Source of the DNA: Akkermansia sp.
GTDB taxonomy: Bacteria > Verrucomicrobiota > Verrucomicrobiia > Verrucomicrobiales > Akkermansiaceae
DNA length: 7,103 nucleotides
Assembly (NCBI GenBank): GCA_017379255.1
Contig: JAFNWZ010000187.1
Location: 1-7,103 of the forward strand
Reading direction: 5' to 3'
The notes beneath the pieces were generated by a model that searched no databases, was not told where the DNA came from, and was given only the letters and a program-made list of their open reading frames with translations. A program made the translations under genes and the position numbers. Below, piece by piece: positions 4,717-7,103 of this stretch (position 1 is its first letter; every line of letters begins with the position of its first letter).

Positions 4717-7103
4717 TTACTTCTTCTTACTGCTCTGAAGATTACGCTGGAATTCCTTATTAGCCTTATCTTCCTTCATCACGGCAGGGTCGGTGCCATA
4801 GTTATGCACCGCGCTGAGCACCTTGTTGAACTCGTCCTTTTCTTCCGGGGTGAGCTTGGCTTCCACGCCGCTGCGGCGGATGAGGTTCACATAGAGCTGC
4901 CCCGTGTTCCAGGCGGTCCAGCGGTCGGAGTTCTGGAATCCCTTCTGCAGACGGTCACCCTTGGCCGGGTTGTTGCGCTTCCAGAAGATTTCCATGATAG
5001 CCAGACATGCCTTGGCCGAATACTGCACCTTGCCCTTGTACTGGTTGAACAGGTTCATGTAGGCAAGAAGGGCGTTCTTCGAGTCATTGGCCAGCGTATA
5101 AGCCTCGCCCTGCATCAGCATCATCTCCAGGCGATCACGCTGGTTCTGGCGGTTGCCCATATACTTGGTGGTAGTAGCCACCGCCGCCGTGGCATTGCCC
5201 GTACGCAGGTGCAGCTTGGTGAGGCCCACCAGAGCCGGGCCCCCGATATTCGGATCCGGATTGGTGGATACCTTGGTGTACAGCTCGACAGCCTGGGCCT
5301 GTTTGGCCGCATCCTTGGAGTATGCCAGAGCATTCGCCTTACCCAGTTCGGCATCGGCCACCAGGTCCTTCTGACGCTCAATTACGGCATCGTAATACGC
5401 CACAGCCTGGTCGAGTTCCTCTGTACGGGCAGAGGGATCCGGGAACTTGGAAACGTACTTCACGAGGTAATCAGCCACCTGCACGTTAATGTAGTTGGTC
5501 AGGTCAGCAGGTTTGAAGGTGTTGGTCATATCGCGGAACACCGCCAGAATCTGCTCCTCCATCTTCTCCTTGGCTGCCTTATCTTCCTTCAGTGCTGCCA
5601 GCTCCTGGTTCATGGAGTTAATCTGAGCCATGCGGAAGATAGCATTGGTGTACTTATCTGCCGGGTCGATACCGGGGAAGTTGGTGAAGTGGGCGGTCTT
5701 TTCCTCCAGGGTCAGAGTCTTGCCCAGGTAGGTCTTATTGCCATTCACGTATGCCTCCACATAGGAATTGATGGTCTTTTCCAATTCCGGATCGGCCTTG
5801 GAGTTCTTGAACATGTAGTTGGCCTCACGGGCAATCGTGGACTGCGCGCGCTGCACGGCGTTCTCGAAATCCGCCTTATCCTTCACCATGGTCAGGTACA
5901 GGGAAGCCATGGGCAAGGCAAAGGGATCGCCCTCTGAGTCGCCATCCTTCCAGAAAAGTTCAGCATACTCGCGGCAACGAGCCTTGACTGCTTCCTCAGA
6001 TTCGCCCTCGCGCGGGTAATCTGCAGAATAGGAAGCCAGCCAGAAGTATGCATTGGCCGCAGTGGAGCGACCGCTCTTGGAATTCAGCTTCACACCTGCC
6101 TCGGCAGCGCGCTCCAGACGCGGCAGAGCAGAGGCCTTCACGGCATCCTCCGCGGCATTCATCAGCACACCGGCAGCCAGCAGTTCCGCAGTGGGGTACA
6201 GATCACTCTCCGGCCAGGACTTGCAGATGTGGTCACAATATTCAATGACCCGCTTCTTGTCGTCCTCTGCGCTCTTCTCATCAGCCGCGGTCTGGCTGCG
6301 CTTCAGCAGCTGGTCAATAGCGCCGTAGTACATCTTGTCCGCAAGCGGAGCCATCTTCAGGTCCGTTGTGGTGTACTTGGCTGCAAACTGCTCAAACGCC
6401 TGAATTGCCTTGTCGCGCATGGCCGGGTCCTTGCCGGCCAGGCGGGCGCAGGCATCCATCAGGAAGAAGTAGGTGTAGTTATCATAGTTGGCGGCCTGTT
6501 CGGGCGTCAGGCAATCCTTGCCTTCTGCCGCCACCATCTCACCGCTAGCGATGAGCTCATCAGCGGTCTTGATAACATCCTCATACGCACCGAGCTGATA
6601 GTGGGAAGCCACTACCATGTAGCGGGCGGTGAGGTAAAGCTTGTTGGTCTTATCATCCTTGTAATGCTCAAGCACCTCCTCAGCAGCAGGAATCACATTC
6701 TGCCAATCCTTGGCGGTCACGGCACGGCTCATCTTCTGGAACACCAGCACCTTGGTCTGGTCGCCCATATCCTTGCCTTCCAGCATCTTCTCATACTTCA
6801 GACCAGCTTCATCATCACCGGTCAGGCGGCAGAGCGCCCCCAGCTGCATCACAAACATATCGCGCAGCAGAGTAGGAGCAGCCCCTTCACCCTGGGCCGG
6901 GCGGGCCAGCTTGCCATAGCGGTCATACAACAGCTGGAAACCACCCTTGGCCAGGCGGTTCGAACCCATCTCCTTGGCAATAGTGGCAGTGGAAAGCACA
7001 GAGAAACCATCAAACATAGTCCCCTGCTCCTCCAGCTTCTTGTAGCTGGCATACATCTTGCGGCTGCCATCTGCAGACATGCGCACACCTGTGCCCTTAT
7101 CCG
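4717..7103 (-). CDS. Large tetratricopeptide-like repeat protein, 5' end outside the window
   Basis: An uninterrupted reading frame of 794 complete codons runs from the right edge to the TAA at 4717-4719. The GTG at 7084-7086 and ATG at 7078-7080 are probably internal, because the frame stays open to the edge (reading DKGTG before it) and the first visible residues already look like repeat helices. The protein is almost wholly helical, with many degenerate TPR-like pairs, for example YQLGAYEDVIKTADELI, DQAVAYYDAVIERQ and LGKANALAYSKD, then AVELYTKVS, and NALLAYMNLFNQYKGK near the end. There are few cysteines and a basic SSKKK terminus. No enzyme motif is seen. Its partner gene starts 23 bases downstream and encodes an exported TPR-like protein, so this one is probably also in the envelope, but its signal peptide, if any, lies outside the window. 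Likely a protein-interaction scaffold. Confidence 0.87.
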   Translation of the reverse strand, partial: DKGTGVRMSADGSRKMYASYKKLEEQGTMFDGFSVLSTATIAKEMGSNRLAKGGFQLLYDRYGKLARPAQGEGAAPTLLRDMFVMQLGALCRLTGDDEAGLKYEKMLEGKDMGDQTKVLVFQKMSRAVTAKDWQNVIPAAEEVLEHYKDDKTNKLYLTARYMVVASHYQLGAYEDVIKTADELIASGEMVAAEGKDCLTPEQAANYDNYTYFFLMDACARLAGKDPAMRDKAIQAFEQFAAKYTTTDLKMAPLADKMYYGAIDQLLKRSQTAADEKSAEDDKKRVIEYCDHICKSWPESDLYPTAELLAAGVLMNAAEDAVKASALPRLERAAEAGVKLNSKSGRSTAANAYFWLASYSADYPREGESEEAVKARCREYAELFWKDGDSEGDPFALPMASLYLTMVKDKADFENAVQRAQSTIAREANYMFKNSKADPELEKTINSYVEAYVNGNKTYLGKTLTLEEKTAHFTNFPGIDPADKYTNAIFRMAQINSMNQELAALKEDKAAKEKMEEQILAVFRDMTNTFKPADLTNYINVQVADYLVKYVSKFPDPSARTEELDQAVAYYDAVIERQKDLVADAELGKANALAYSKDAAKQAQAVELYTKVSTNPDPNIGGPALVGLTKLHLRTGNATAAVATTTKYMGNRQNQRDRLEMMLMQGEAYTLANDSKNALLAYMNLFNQYKGKVQYSAKACLAIMEIFWKRNNPAKGDRLQKGFQNSDRWTAWNTGQLYVNLIRRSGVEAKLTPEEKDEFNKVLSAVHNYGTDPAVMKEDKANKEFQRNLQSSKKK

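Noticed and set aside
4804..5937. Plus-strand open frame of 377 codons
   Set aside because: Antisense to the large TPR-like gene; the His/Leu/Val-rich composition is typical of the reverse complement of a helical Lys/Glu/Ala-rich protein. No start signal or domain.

Overview
The window most resembles chromosomal DNA of a gut-type Verrucomicrobiota bacterium, possibly a relative of Akkermansia. This is an inference from style rather than a marker match: two exported tetratricopeptide-like proteins in tandem, small secreted Sel1-repeat and lipoprotein genes with Ala/Pro/Glu-rich tails, moderately high GC and almost no Shine-Dalgarno sequences. No phage, insertion sequence, CRISPR array or defence gene is visible.

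Layout. Positions 1-517 hold a minus-strand stable-RNA/translation unit: a strong sigma70-type promoter with an UP-like element, a structured leader, tRNA-Thr(GGT) and the start of tuf (EF-Tu). The tuf reading frame matches EF-Tu through residue G95, then switches abruptly to unrelated sequence and stops at codon 98, about 30 bases from the window edge. Diverging from this unit, positions 639-1190 encode a small secreted, cysteine-rich Sel1-repeat protein ended by a very strong terminator. That terminator overlaps the 3' end of the convergent truA gene (tRNA pseudouridine synthase A, minus strand). Upstream of truA on the same strand is a lipoprotein gene with an extremely acidic repeat tail and its own clear promoter, then a GNAT acetyltransferase gene. 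The right half is a minus-strand operon: a large TPR-like protein whose 5' end lies beyond the window, then, after a 23-base gap, a 334-residue exported TPR-like protein, closed by a textbook terminator at 3633-3670.

How the parts fit. The left end serves translation (tRNA-Thr with EF-Tu; truA modifies the tRNA anticodon arm). The other genes mostly make envelope or secreted proteins of unknown function: a Cys-rich Sel1 protein, an acidic lipoprotein and a pair of TPR proteins. They look like separate transcription units apart from the TPR pair and possibly lipoprotein-truA. No stretch longer than about 150 bases lacks a gene. I see no convincing new multi-gene system. The points most worth a second look are the abrupt tuf break, the mirror-image cysteine motifs of the Sel1 protein, and the terminator that carries the end of truA.
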